Source: Bacillus sp. FJAT-29814
Lineage (GTDB): Bacteria; Bacillota; Bacilli; Bacillales; Cytobacillaceae
DNA: 64,000 nucleotides
Reading direction: 5' to 3'
Assembly (NCBI RefSeq): GCF_001510715.1
Contig: NZ_LMTJ01000006.1
Span: 251,704 to 315,703 of the forward strand
In this document: piece by piece, positions 55,333 through 64,000 of the stretch
How the letters are laid out: each line of letters starts with the position of its first letter
Position numbering within the stretch: position 1 is the first letter of the stretch
Position numbers and translations under genes: made by a program
Notes under the pieces: generated by a model
Databases searched by the model: none
What the model was told of the DNA's origin: nothing
What the model saw: the letters and a program-made list of their open reading frames with translations, nothing else

Positions 55333-57708
55333 ATGAAAAAGAGAAGGTTTCTTTCCACAGCGCTGGCGTTGTCTTTAGGCCTAGGACTGGTAAACGCTGC
55401 AGCAGCGACACCAACTAGCAAAGCAAGCAGCCCTGTTGCCAAACTGTCGGCAAACGGAGCACCAGTCGATTTGGGGATTGCCAATGATGAGAGATTGATA
55501 GAAATGCTAAAGCGCGAAGGCAAACTGGCAAAAGACGCGAGCCCTGCCGAGGCAGAAAAGGCATTGCAAAAGTTCTTAAAAGGAAAGAGTAAACTTACCA
55601 AGACAAAGGACAAGCTTCCGGAAAGCCTTGGCACACTGAAGGAAAGCGCCAAGCCAAAGGCAGATGGACTTAAAAATGGAAAAGGAAATAAACTGGGGCA
55701 AGCTAAGAAAAATACCGTGGATTCTGTTCAAAAGGAAACTTATGCTGGTGATGTTCGTCATGACAAAGTTCTCGTTCTTGCGATCGAATTCCCAGATTAC
55801 GAGAAGAGTTCCATTACAAAAAACGAAACTGATATGTGGTATGAAGATTATACTCACGACCATTTCCAGGATATGATTTTTGGCGAACATGGCTATACAG
55901 GCCCTAATGGCGAAAATTTAGTTTCCATGAAACAGTATTATGAACAGCAATCAGGCGGTAGCTATACAGTTGATGGAACGGTAGCCGGCTGGTATAAAGC
56001 AGATCATCCGGCCGCTTATTATGGCGGGAACTACCCGGATGAAAATGGAAGCGATGCTCGTCCGAGAGAACTCGTAATGGAAGCACTTAAAAAAGCAGCC
56101 ACGGATCCTAATATCAATTTAGCAGATTATGATGTTTGGGATCGCGATGACTACGATGGCGACGGTGTCTACAATGAGCCAGACGGAATCATTGACCACT
56201 TAATGGTCATTCACGCCGGTGTCGGTGAAGAGGCTGGCGGCGGTTCTCTTGGCAGTGATGCAATTTGGTCACACCGTTGGAATCTCGGTGCTTTAAGAGC
56301 AGTACCTGGCGGAACCTCCAATAGTGATCGTTTTGGCGGCCTATTAGGCGCATATGATTATACGATCGAACCAGAAGATGGCGCTGCCGGAGTATTTATC
56401 CATGAATTTGGGCATGACCTAGGTCTTCCAGATGAATATGATACTGTTTATAGCGGTGCTGGTGAAGCGATTGCTTACTGGTCTGTTATGTCAGCAGGCA
56501 GCTGGGCAGGAAAAATTGGCGGAACCGAACCAACCGGTTTCAGCCCTTATGCTAAGGAAATGCTGCAAAACTTGCATGGCGGCAACTGGTTAAGCGGTTC
56601 GACACTACATGCTAATGATATTACAAAAGCAGGCACGACTGTTCTTCTTGATGAAGGGGTTACAAAAGGTACCAATAACGACGCTGTTCGTGTTAATTTG
56701 CCGAACAAAGTGAATGTATTGAATACGCCAGCGGCTGGTTCATATGAATACTATGGCGGCAAGGGTGATGAGGCCGACCATAGGATGGTTGCTGCAGTTG
56801 ATTTAACCGGTGCATCAAGCGCAACACTAGACTTCGACACTTGGTACAACATCGAAGAACATTGGGATTATGCAATGGTTCAAGTATCAACGGATGGCGG
56901 GGAGACATGGAAATCGTTATCTAGTGACAGAACCAGCACAACTCTTGACCCTAACGGCTATCCGGCAATAAAAGAGAACCTTCCTGGTTACACAGGTTCA
57001 AGTAAGGGCTGGGTCCATGAAACGATTGATTTAAGTGCTTACGCCGGACAGAAGATTCAGCTTCAATTCCGTTCCATGACAGACTGGGCGACGAATTTGG
57101 ATGGCTTCTTTGTTGACAATGTAAAAGTTAGTGCTGATGGAAAAGAATTGTTTACTGATGGTGCAGAAGGTAAGCCGCAATTTATATTAGACGGTTTTGA
57201 AAAGCATGATGGAAAATATACGACTAATCACTATTATCTTTTAGAGTGGAGATCCCATAACGGTGTCGATGTGGGCTTAAAGAACATCCGCCGTGGCGCT
57301 AGCTTAATGAGCTATGATCCTGGTTTAGTTGTTTGGTATGTTGATGAATCCTATGATAACAACTGGACAGGCGATCACCCTGGCGATGGTTTCCTTGGTG
57401 TTGTCGATGCAGACCAGCATACGGTTTCCTGGAGCGATAAGTCAGTCGGTGCCACTCGTTACCAGCTACACGATGCTGCATTTGGTCTTGAAAAAACCAA
57501 TAAAATGTATTTGGATTACAAGAATCTATTAGGGACAACGATGACTGATAACTTCACTCAACGCAATCCGTTATTTGATGATAGTGCTAATTACAGTAAT
57601 CCTGGTCTTGTTGATGCTGGACGTAACGTACCAAACTACGGATTAAAATTCCGAGTCGTCGGCCAAAGTGCTGATGGTACTGTTGGTAAAGTGTTAATCT
57701 TTAAATAA
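55333..57708 (+). CDS. inhA: Immune inhibitor A-type secreted metalloprotease
   Basis: 791 residues from the ATG at 55333 with GAGGGGGAG upstream. Signal peptide (about 1-25), a propeptide, M6 peptidase domain with the zinc site 'HEFGHDLGLPDEYD' (H357, E358, H361), a MAM/jelly-roll-like domain (about 480-600), and a C-terminal VTT-like region. InhA proteins degrade host antibacterial peptides and environmental proteins. Monocistronic with its own terminator. Confidence 0.95.
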   Translation: MKKRRFLSTALALSLGLGLVNAAAATPTSKASSPVAKLSANGAPVDLGIANDERLIEMLKREGKLAKDASPAEAEKALQKFLKGKSKLTKTKDKLPESLGTLKESAKPKADGLKNGKGNKLGQAKKNTVDSVQKETYAGDVRHDKVLVLAIEFPDYEKSSITKNETDMWYEDYTHDHFQDMIFGEHGYTGPNGENLVSMKQYYEQQSGGSYTVDGTVAGWYKADHPAAYYGGNYPDENGSDARPRELVMEALKKAATDPNINLADYDVWDRDDYDGDGVYNEPDGIIDHLMVIHAGVGEEAGGGSLGSDAIWSHRWNLGALRAVPGGTSNSDRFGGLLGAYDYTIEPEDGAAGVFIHEFGHDLGLPDEYDTVYSGAGEAIAYWSVMSAGSWAGKIGGTEPTGFSPYAKEMLQNLHGGNWLSGSTLHANDITKAGTTVLLDEGVTKGTNNDAVRVNLPNKVNVLNTPAAGSYEYYGGKGDEADHRMVAAVDLTGASSATLDFDTWYNIEEHWDYAMVQVSTDGGETWKSLSSDRTSTTLDPNGYPAIKENLPGYTGSSKGWVHETIDLSAYAGQKIQLQFRSMTDWATNLDGFFVDNVKVSADGKELFTDGAEGKPQFILDGFEKHDGKYTTNHYYLLEWRSHNGVDVGLKNIRRGASLMSYDPGLVVWYVDESYDNNWTGDHPGDGFLGVVDADQHTVSWSDKSVGATRYQLHDAAFGLEKTNKMYLDYKNLLGTTMTDNFTQRNPLFDDSANYSNPGLVDAGRNVPNYGLKFRVVGQSADGTVGKVLIFK

Positions 57709-57717
57709 GAGAGTAAT

Positions 57718-57750
57718 AGGGTGTCCCGCGGGGCACCCTATTTTCTTTTT
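57718..57750. terminator. Terminator between inhA and the VTT gene
   Basis: AGGGTG..CACCCT stem followed by TTTTCTTTTT on the plus strand. It also covers the end of the leftward gene. Confidence 0.85.
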
Positions 57751-58307
57751 AAAAGAAATCCTATTATAAAAATCGATGCTGCCGCCATGATGATTTTCCC
57801 TTGAATACTCCAATCCAGCACCTGTTTCACCGAGTAGGCTTCGATGAATAGTGCGGGAATTTTTCCAACTGTGCTGGCGATGGAAAAATTAATGATGCCC
57901 ATTAGGCTGCCGGCACTAACAAATGTCACCAGTCCGGATGGAATGAATGGAAAAATCCTAAGGGCAATAACCAGCAAAAATGCTTCCGTACCTTTCGTAT
58001 GCTGGAGTTTTTTTAAGAAAGTGTGTTTGATTTCGGGTTTGACCTTGTTAATGCCTTTTCGGTATAAATAGAAACTGATCACGGCCCCGGAGGCTTCTCC
58101 GAGGATGGAGATCACCAATCCTTGCGTAAAGCCGAAAAAGGTAATATTGGCGGCTGTGAGAAAGACACTCGGTACAACCCCAAGGACGCTGATGATAATA
58201 TTTATGATAATGCTCAACCACACAGCAAAACTGCCGCTTGTATCAAACCATTCTAGCATCTGTGTTTCCATGTCTACCTCGTCCCCCAAGATCCCCGTTG
58301 CATTCAT
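57738..58307 (-). CDS. VTT-domain (TVP38/TMEM64) membrane protein
   Basis: 189 residues, about five membrane segments. 'GEASGAVISFYLYRKG', 'ALRIFPFIPSGLVTFVSAGSLMGI' and 'TVGKIPALFIEAYS' are the DedA/VTT signatures. Such proteins are lipid scramblases or flippases. Substrate unknown. Confidence 0.88.
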   Translation of the reverse strand: MNATGILGDEVDMETQMLEWFDTSGSFAVWLSIIINIIISVLGVVPSVFLTAANITFFGFTQGLVISILGEASGAVISFYLYRKGINKVKPEIKHTFLKKLQHTKGTEAFLLVIALRIFPFIPSGLVTFVSAGSLMGIINFSIASTVGKIPALFIEAYSVKQVLDWSIQGKIIMAAASIFIIGFLLKRK

Positions 58308-58323
58308 TTTATATCTTTAGGGT

Positions 58324-58359
58324 AAAAAAATATAGGTGCCCCTGGAAAAAGGGACACCC
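58324..58359 (-). terminator. Terminator of the rocB-like gene
   Basis: GGTGTCCCT/AGGGGCACC on the minus strand followed by TATATTTTTTT. Confidence 0.85.
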
Positions 58360-58366
58360 TTAATTA

Positions 58367-60016
58367 TTATGACAATAGCTGTTGGATCACTTGCTTGGTC
58401 AGGTTTGGCACGATTTCAAGCGAGTAGGTCATTTCCATTCTTTCGAGTTTTTTGTGGGCGTCCAGACCATAAGGACCGATATTAATAACCGGCACATTGA
58501 TGTCGCGGATGTCCTGATATTCCACGTAATGCTTGGTCCCCCAGCCCGGATTATTATTCGAAACGGCTTGGATGCCTTCTTCATCATCACTAAGGGCAAC
58601 AAAGCTCATGTCCGAAATGTACGGGAAGAAATTCCGTGTCACAATCGGATGCGGATAGGACGGCTGGACCGTTTCCACCGCTTGACTCAAAGCATTAAGC
58701 AGAGTCTGCTCCTTGTCATTCTTGCCGGACAGTTCAATCCGCGGCGAATATAGAGACGAATAGAATACGATAATCGCAGGATTTTTATCCTTCATCCATT
58801 TCCAGGCTTCCTCGACTACACGAGCGGCAAACATCCGTGTATCAAGGTCTTTGTCCTCAAGAAGCGCATTTTTAAATTGGCTCATATGAGAAACAAAGGC
58901 ATCGCCATGCTCCGCAACCAGCATCTTTTCCATTTCTTCATAGGTGAACACTCTCGGTGTCCAAGGCTGTTTCACGTACGGCTCGCCGCTTAGGCTCGCG
59001 TATTTCTTATAGCGTTCGTCAAACGAGTTTAACGCTTTTTCAAAGGCAATCCCTGCTTGCTCCTTCAGCTTTTCCAGCACATCCTTCGGCGACCAGGAAT
59101 GGATGAAAAAGTTGTAGTAAACATACGCAGATAAGGCTGTTTGAACTGTATAGGACGGTTTCAGGTCTGTCTGCTTCAAGGAAACAGGAGGCACCGTCAG
59201 CTCGCCAAAGGCTTCGTTGCAAAGCTCGGGTTTATAATCGATTTGCTTTGTGAGCTCCGCGGCAATGAAATTGGGATCGAGCCCTTCGAACGCAGATCCG
59301 ACGTGGGTTTCTGCACCTGTTATAAAAAACGATGGCAATAGCTTCCCGACTGTACCCAAATAAATATATCGATTGTCATCGCCCTGATAGCGCGGAGAAA
59401 CGAAATCTGCATTGATGGCAGCCACGTAGTCAAAGTCATGCTCCTCCCTCCAGCTTTTCAGCACCTTTAACGACGATAAAACCCCATGCGAGCTGTCTTC
59501 CTCATCACATTCTGACAAGAAGACAATATTGCCATCCAACTCTTCCGGATGCTCCGAATAGTATTTTAAGAGATAAAGATTGCTAGCGACACCGCTCTTC
59601 ATGTCGAGGACGCCTCTGCCGAACAGCCAGTCACCGGATTCGAGGTGCTGTCTAGCCGAAGCAGGCAATTCCTCGCCCCTCAAAGACTCCATCAATTGGT
59701 CCGGGTAGCAGGCATGCTCCTTCAGATGGGTAAAATCATCAATTCCAACCGTGTCCATGTGCCCCATCAGGATCACTGTCCGGTTGCTCTCCCCTTTCGT
59801 CCCTTTTACAAAGGCCAGCACATTGTAGCGCTCATGCTCATCCTGAAGCGTTTGCTGGAGCAGGAGATGAGATGGGTTTTGCGTAAAATACGGAAATGTG
59901 GATAAAAGTGTGTATAAAGAATGAGCAATTGTTTTTTCGCCATTGGTATTTACGATACTTTCAATATTCACAAGTTGATTCGTGAATGCCAATACTTCCT
60001 CGCGGCAATTCAGCAT
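58367..60016 (-). CDS. rocB: M20-family peptidase, RocB-like
   Basis: 549 residues. 'VILMGHMDTVGI' (first metal His and catalytic Asp), 'GVLDMKSGVAS' (bridging Asp), 'FLSECDEEDSSHG' (catalytic Glu pair) and 'GAETHVGSAFEGLD' fit the M20 fold. Length and sequence pattern match RocB of arginine use in Bacillus, though its activity has not been defined. It is divergent from a lysine-riboswitch-controlled transporter. Confidence 0.85.
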   Translation of the reverse strand: MLNCREEVLAFTNQLVNIESIVNTNGEKTIAHSLYTLLSTFPYFTQNPSHLLLQQTLQDEHERYNVLAFVKGTKGESNRTVILMGHMDTVGIDDFTHLKEHACYPDQLMESLRGEELPASARQHLESGDWLFGRGVLDMKSGVASNLYLLKYYSEHPEELDGNIVFLSECDEEDSSHGVLSSLKVLKSWREEHDFDYVAAINADFVSPRYQGDDNRYIYLGTVGKLLPSFFITGAETHVGSAFEGLDPNFIAAELTKQIDYKPELCNEAFGELTVPPVSLKQTDLKPSYTVQTALSAYVYYNFFIHSWSPKDVLEKLKEQAGIAFEKALNSFDERYKKYASLSGEPYVKQPWTPRVFTYEEMEKMLVAEHGDAFVSHMSQFKNALLEDKDLDTRMFAARVVEEAWKWMKDKNPAIIVFYSSLYSPRIELSGKNDKEQTLLNALSQAVETVQPSYPHPIVTRNFFPYISDMSFVALSDDEEGIQAVSNNNPGWGTKHYVEYQDIRDINVPVINIGPYGLDAHKKLERMEMTYSLEIVPNLTKQVIQQLLS

Positions 60017-60189
60017 GATTAAAGACTCCTTTTTTCATAGATTGTTATTGTAAAAAAATTTATACCATTCAATCAATATTCGTCAAGCTTTTTCCATTAC
60101 GATAATTCATGCTTGCAGATGAATAAATATTACTATATACTAAAATTATCGAAAAAACAGAATATTAAATCCTCATCTTTTCAAGCGTT

Positions 60190-60371
60190 TGAGATGGGGT
60201 AGAGGTCGCGATTAGTAAGAGTATCCTATTGGAGATTTAGTGAAATCTATGAAAATAGGAAAAAGGATTAATCGCCGAAGCATCTGGAATCACTGTTTTC
60301 GGAGAGCTGGGGCTGCACTCGAAAGGGGCAGAACTGTCACAATTTTTGCAAATTGTGGAGAACTATCTTTA
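60190..60371 (+). ncRNA. Lysine riboswitch (L box)
   Basis: Sequence follows the L-box order: AGAGGTCGCG, AAGAGTATCCTATTGGAGA, GTGAAA, GGAAAAAGGATTAATCGCCGAAGC, GCTGGGGCTGCA, with P1 formed by AGATGG (60192-60197) and CTATCT (60363-60368). A terminator follows at 60398-60430. Lysine binding should stabilise P1 and allow termination, so the transporter is expressed when lysine is scarce. Confidence 0.9.
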
Positions 60372-60397
60372 TTCAAAGCTTAGGATGAGGGTGTCAG

Positions 60398-60430
60398 GCA
60401 CCGTCATATCCAAACGACGGTGCTTTTTTA
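60398..60430 (+). terminator. Riboswitch terminator
   Basis: GCACCGTC/GACGGTGC (60398-60405 with 60416-60423) followed by TTTTTT. Its left arm overlaps a GGTGTCAGGCACC repeat (60390-60402). Confidence 0.85.
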
Positions 60431-60453
60431 TTTTAAAAAGGGGGAAAAACATC

Positions 60454-61248
60454 ATGAAAAAACTATTAATTGCCGGGGTTTCTGCACTCATGTTGATGTT
60501 ATCGGCATGCGGAACAGACGAAGGAAGCAAAACAGGACAAGCCAAAGGGGAAGACCTTAACCTAATCAAAAAAGGAGAGTTCTCCTTTGCCATGAGCGGA
60601 CAATATCCGCCATTAAACTTCAAAAAGGACGGAAAATTGACCGGCTTTGATGTGGAAATCGGCACAGAAATCGCAAAAAGAATCGGCTTGGAAGCAAAAC
60701 CTGTAACAAACCAATGGGAAACCATCATTCAAGGCTTAAAAGCTAAAAAATACGATGCCATTATCGGGAGCATGACCGCAACACCTGAGCGTGACAAGCA
60801 GGTTGACTTCACCGAGCCATATTATCTATCAGGCGCCCAGATTTTCATCGCTGACGGCAACAATGAAATTGCCTCAAAAGAAGATTTAAAAGGAAAAACA
60901 GTTGGGGTCATCCAAGCTAGCACATGGAAGGACATGGCTGAGGAATTATCCGATCAGGTAAAAGGCTACCCATCCGATGTCAACGCACTTCAGGACTTGG
61001 AACTAGGCCGTCTCGATGCGGTAATTACCGATAAAATTGTCGGCTTAAACGCTAAAAATGAAAAAGGGTTGAAGATAAAAGAAATTGGCGGCCTGTTAAA
61101 TGAGGACCGCGTAAGCGTGGCCGTTGCAGAAGGAAACAAGGAGCTTGCCGAAAAGATCAACAAGGCAATTGACGACATGCTTGCGGACGGTACGTACGAA
61201 AAGATCAGTAAAAAGTGGTTCAACACTAACATCATGGAGAAGCAATAA
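60454..61248 (+). CDS. Lysine-type amino-acid-binding lipoprotein
   Basis: 264 residues from the ATG at 60454 with AGGGGG upstream. Lipobox 'LSACG' (Cys at 20), then a family 3 solute-binding domain: 'FAMSGQYPPLNF', 'GFDVEIGTEIAKRIGLEA', 'GSMTATPERDKQVDFTEPYY', 'GKTVGVIQASTW'. The lysine riboswitch upstream points to lysine (or related basic amino acids) as substrate. Confidence 0.93.
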   Translation: MKKLLIAGVSALMLMLSACGTDEGSKTGQAKGEDLNLIKKGEFSFAMSGQYPPLNFKKDGKLTGFDVEIGTEIAKRIGLEAKPVTNQWETIIQGLKAKKYDAIIGSMTATPERDKQVDFTEPYYLSGAQIFIADGNNEIASKEDLKGKTVGVIQASTWKDMAEELSDQVKGYPSDVNALQDLELGRLDAVITDKIVGLNAKNEKGLKIKEIGGLLNEDRVSVAVAEGNKELAEKINKAIDDMLADGTYEKISKKWFNTNIMEKQ

Positions 61249-61272
61249 TTGATTTTTCCAAGAAACAACCAG

Positions 61273-61306
61273 ATAACGTAAGCTCGAATGCACGGGCTTG
61301 CGTTAT
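61273..61306 (+). other. Intercistronic hairpin in the lysine transporter operon
   Basis: ATAACGTAAGC/GCTTGCGTTAT (one G-U) between the binding protein and permease genes, without a T-run. It may protect the upstream mRNA and keep binding protein in excess. Confidence 0.5.
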
Positions 61307-61328
61307 TGTTTAAGGAGGCAAGAACATC

Positions 61329-62012
61329 ATGGATTTTTTTCAAAATATTATTGGGATTCTGAGTGAGCATGGCCTTGCATTCTTGCAAGCCTCTTGGATG
61401 ACCATTTCTATCACCATCATATCCCTCCTATTTGCGATGATCATTGGCATCATCTTTGCAGGGTTTAAAATCTCTTCCGTTAAATTTCTTAATCGGGTCT
61501 CAGACCTTTACATCGGCATTATCCGGGGAACGCCGTTAATCGTGCAAATTATGTTCCTGTATTACGGGATTGCCAATATCTTAACGCTGAACAGCTTCAC
61601 CGCCGGCGCCCTGGCGTTGAGCATCCATACTGGAGCCTACATTGCGGAAATCTTCCGCGGGGCGGTCCAATCGATTGACCGCGGCCAGATGGAAGCGGCC
61701 AGATCTTTAGGGATGAGCTATCCGCTGGCGATGCGGAGGATTATTTTTCCACAGGCATTAAAACGGGCAATTCCGCCGCTTGGGAACCAATTCATCATCA
61801 GCTTAAAGGATTCTTCCCTCGTTGCCTATATTGCCGTAACAGACTTATATAATACCGCCCTCACCGTCCAAGGGGAGAACTATATGCCGTTTGAGACCTA
61901 TTTTGTTGTCGGGCTATATTACTTAATCATCGTGTTAATCTTCACCTGGTTCTTCAACCGCTTGGAGAAGAAGCTCGATGTCAGTAAACCGAAGGGAGCG
62001 GCGATTGCATGA
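61329..62012 (+). CDS. Amino-acid ABC transporter permease
   Basis: 227 residues, five membrane segments. HisM/ArtM-type: '[17 protein letters not shown]', '[33 protein letters not shown]' in parts with the EAA loop. It overlaps the ATPase gene by four bases. Confidence 0.95.
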   Translation: MDFFQNIIGILSEHGLAFLQASWMTISITIISLLFAMIIGIIFAGFKISSVKFLNRVSDLYIGIIRGTPLIVQIMFLYYGIANILTLNSFTAGALALSIHTGAYIAEIFRGAVQSIDRGQMEAARSLGMSYPLAMRRIIFPQALKRAIPPLGNQFIISLKDSSLVAYIAVTDLYNTALTVQGENYMPFETYFVVGLYYLIIVLIFTWFFNRLEKKLDVSKPKGAAIA

Positions 62013-62731
62013 TTAATGTTCGTAATTTGTCTAAATCTTTCGGTGGACTTCAGGTTTTAAAAAATATCGATTTAGATGTGAAAGACAATGAAGTTGTCGT
62101 TCTGATCGGGGCGAGCGGTTCAGGAAAGAGCACACTACTCCGTTGTTTAAACTTTTTGGAAACCGCTGAAGCTGGTGAAATTACCATCGGGGATGAAAAA
62201 ATTAATCCGGCCACAACGAATTTGAATAAGATGAGAGAAAAAGTCGGAATGGTGTTTCAGCATTTTAACCTGTTCCCCCACATGACGGTGTTGGAAAATA
62301 TTATCGAGGCTCCCGTCCATGTAAAAAAGATGGGGCGTGATCAAGCCACCACTCTGGCCGTGGAACTGCTTAAAAAAGTCGGGCTGCACGATAAGGCGCA
62401 TTTCTACCCTGATCAATTGTCAGGCGGACAAAAACAACGTGTCGCGATTGCCAGGGCTCTGGCGATGCAGCCGAAAGTAATGCTGTTTGATGAGCCGACT
62501 TCAGCCCTTGATCCCGAGCTTGTTGGGGAGGTCCTGCAGGTTATGAAGGATTTGGCCCTTGATGGCATGACGATGGTCATCGTGACCCACGAGATGGGCT
62601 TCGCCAGAGAAGTGGCCAGCCGCGTTGTGATGCTCGCTGACGGCCATATTATAGAAGAAGGCAGGCCGGAGGAAATCTTTGCAAATCCAAAGCATGAGCG
62701 GACGCAGAGGTTTTTAAACCAGATTTTATAA
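62009..62731 (+). CDS. Amino-acid ABC transporter ATP-binding protein
   Basis: 240 residues. Walker A 'GASGSGKST' (31-39), signature 'LSGGQKQR', Walker B '[14 protein letters not shown]', H-loop 'VTHEMGFA'. Polar amino-acid (GlnQ/ArtP) type. Energises the lysine importer. Confidence 0.96.
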   Translation: MINVRNLSKSFGGLQVLKNIDLDVKDNEVVVLIGASGSGKSTLLRCLNFLETAEAGEITIGDEKINPATTNLNKMREKVGMVFQHFNLFPHMTVLENIIEAPVHVKKMGRDQATTLAVELLKKVGLHDKAHFYPDQLSGGQKQRVAIARALAMQPKVMLFDEPTSALDPELVGEVLQVMKDLALDGMTMVIVTHEMGFAREVASRVVMLADGHIIEEGRPEEIFANPKHERTQRFLNQIL

Positions 62732-62812
62732 TTATTTAATGAAAAAACATGGTACTTCGTTTAAGTCCATCGTATCACTGAAACATTGCGATCTTTGCGG
62801 AATTTTTTCAAA

Positions 62813-62848
62813 AAGCGCCTGCCTCTACTATTTTAGGGGCTGGCGCTT
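62813..62848. terminator. Terminator between convergent genes
   Basis: AAGCGCC..CC/GG..GGCGCTT, followed on the minus strand by TTTTTGAAAAAA. It ends the PhnA-like gene and perhaps the transporter operon. Confidence 0.7.
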
Positions 62849-62868
62849 CCCTTCGTGTTACTTGTTAT

Positions 62869-63210
62869 TTATACCTTTTTTACAAATTCAGATTTTAGTT
62901 TCATCGCTCCGAATCCGTCAATTTTACAGTCAATATCATGATCACCTTCAACTAGGCGGATATTTTTAACTTTTGTACCTATTTTTAAAACGGAAGAACT
63001 CCCTTTCACTTTCAAATCTTTGATGACTGTTACAGAGTCTCCATCGGTTAAAACATTTCCATGTGCATCTTTAACGACTTTTTGGTCATTATTATTTTCC
63101 GGTGAAGATCCTGCAGCCCATTCATATGCACATTCCGGGCAAACTAGAAGACTTCCATCCTCGTATGTATATTCTGAATTACATTTTGGACAATTTGGTA
63201 AATTTGACAT
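62869..63210 (-). CDS. PhnA/YjdM-family zinc-ribbon protein
   Basis: 113 residues from the second ATG (63210). N-terminal zinc ribbon 'CPKC..CPEC' (6-28) and a C-terminal beta domain ('[20 protein letters not shown]', '[22 protein letters not shown]', in parts). Despite the historic PhnA name the protein is not shown to act on phosphonates; function unknown. Confidence 0.9.
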   Translation of the reverse strand: MSNLPNCPKCNSEYTYEDGSLLVCPECAYEWAAGSSPENNNDQKVVKDAHGNVLTDGDSVTVIKDLKVKGSSSVLKIGTKVKNIRLVEGDHDIDCKIDGFGAMKLKSEFVKKV

Positions 63211-63227
63211 CATACATTCCTCCCGTA

Positions 63228-63268
63228 CCTGGTACCACCCAGCTATGTTTGAAATAGTGGTATCCAGG
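63228..63268 (-). promoter_or_regulatory. Long inverted repeat in the leader of the PhnA-like gene
   Basis: CCTGGTACCAC and GTGGTATCCAGG are near-perfect inverted copies 18 bases apart, ending about ten bases upstream of the ribosome binding site. They could be an operator or a leader hairpin. Confidence 0.4.
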
Positions 63269-63581
63269 GCGATATTTTCTAGCTACCATCCAGCATACCC
63301 CATATCTATTCCTTTTGCTAATAATCCAATTGTCATTACTCTCCTAATTATCCTACTTAAAGAGAGTCTTTTCGTTTATCAGGTGCTCCTCTTTAATACT
63401 TAGAATATTTTCCGGAATATTTTTAAAATATTGAACCCAAAAAGCTTAAAAAACCGTCTTCAATAATGGATACTATTCAATTATTAATTTTGCCAATTTT
63501 ATAATAATATTGAAATATTATCCAAATGCTTTATAGTAAAAAATAAGAGAAAAAATTACTAGACGGGGGCGCGTAGCTGAA

Positions 63582-64000
63582 ATGATGAAAAAGAAAAAAG
63601 TTTGGATTTGGATTGTGTCATTACTTGTATTACTGGGGATTGGTGGAACGGTCACGTATTTTTTAACAAAGGGTGAAGCAAAAATGGCCGGTGGAGAAAC
63701 AGAAGCACCGCCCCTTACCGTTCAAAAAGCGAGCGAACGCGAACTGGCCCAATCGATCCTTGTAACTGGAAAAATAGTCCCGGAAAGTGAGCAGAAGATC
63801 TTTATCGAGCCCGAAAAAGGTGCGATTAAAGAAATGAAGGTGACTGAAAACCAGGCAGTCAAAGCCGGAGATGCCCTGCTAGTTTATGATTCTGCAAAAA
63901 TAGACACCGAGCTTGCTAGAGCAGTTCGAAGCAAGGACCTGCTTACGAGTAGAGCCAAAACGGAACAAAACCAAATTGCCGATGTAACGAAGCGCCATAA
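63582..64000 (+). CDS. Efflux transporter adaptor protein (HlyD/RND MFP family), truncated by window end
   Basis: At least 139 residues of an open frame that runs off the edge. Starts MMKKKKVWIW with a membrane anchor (7-28). 'QSILVTGKIVPESEQKIFIEPEKGAIKEM' and 'ENQAVKAGDALLVYDSAKI' form the first half of a biotinyl-lipoyl-like hairpin domain, then a coiled-coil begins ('ELARAVRSKDLL'). It is like the YknX/YvrP adaptors that work with MacB-type ABC exporters, whose genes should follow to the right. Confidence 0.85.
   Translation, partial: MMKKKKVWIWIVSLLVLLGIGGTVTYFLTKGEAKMAGGETEAPPLTVQKASERELAQSILVTGKIVPESEQKIFIEPEKGAIKEMKVTENQAVKAGDALLVYDSAKIDTELARAVRSKDLLTSRAKTEQNQIADVTKRH

Noticed and set aside
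60346..60453. N-terminal extension of the lysine-binding protein
   Set aside because: The upstream frame lies inside the riboswitch and terminator; the lipoprotein start at 60454 has a proper ribosome binding site and signal peptide.

Overview
The window is low-GC Gram-positive chromosome, most likely Bacillaceae. Gene order from clpP to the his operon (clpP, crh, whiA, yvcK, rapZ, Nudix, trxB, his genes, yvoF, ppaX, yvoD, lgt, hprK, yvlD, yvlB, uvrA, uvrB) follows the Bacillus subtilis pattern, and the Shine-Dalgarno sites are strong. Species cannot be fixed by reading alone; a Neobacillus- or Mesobacillus-like Bacillus is a reasonable guess.

Positions 1 to about 13180 are an AT-rich accessory element. 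It ends on the right at a displaced 3' part of a tRNA-Arg(CCG) gene (13119-13180) followed by the old tRNA terminator, which is the usual scar of integration into a tRNA. The other end, and presumably the integrase, lie left of the window. The element mixes head and packaging genes (P27-type small terminase, HNH, an internally shortened prohead protease/capsid fusion), a RepA_N-like initiator with a ribbon-helix-helix protein and iteron-like repeats, several HNH or NUMOD homing endonucleases, a GNAT-like protein, and defence-type cargo. The cargo is a three-gene operon of a membrane-anchored Mrr-like nuclease, an AbiV-type HEPN protein and an HNH protein (9162-11661), plus a solitary plus-strand gene (2757-3461) sitting where large terminase and portal would be expected. 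It looks like a phage satellite or a decayed prophage that now carries defence genes.

13394-40000 is core chromosome: ClpP under a CtsR-type operator, the crh-whiA-yvcK-rapZ regulatory cluster, thioredoxin reductase, the complete histidine operon (hisZGDBHAFI), hprK-lgt-yvoD-ppaX-yvoF, a yvlB/yvlD envelope cluster, and uvrBA under a LexA-type box. Intergenic DNA holds four arrays of near-palindromic motifs phased at 20-21 bp (14150, 24845, 28220-28515 and 34894 onward), a dispersed GGTGTCAGGCACC palindrome, and a pair of related structured repeats next to clpP and whiA.

40200-50770 is a peptidoglycan-recycling cluster (namZ, nagZ, amiE-like, murQ, murR-like) in which a sugar ABC transporter takes the place of the MurP PTS permease known in B. 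subtilis. It is followed by orphan SMI1/KNR4-type immunity genes (51029-52700), then csbA, panF-yhdT, a secreted InhA metalloprotease, a VTT-domain membrane protein, a RocB-like peptidase, a lysine-riboswitch-controlled amino-acid ABC transporter, a PhnA-like zinc protein, and the start of an efflux adaptor gene running off the right edge.
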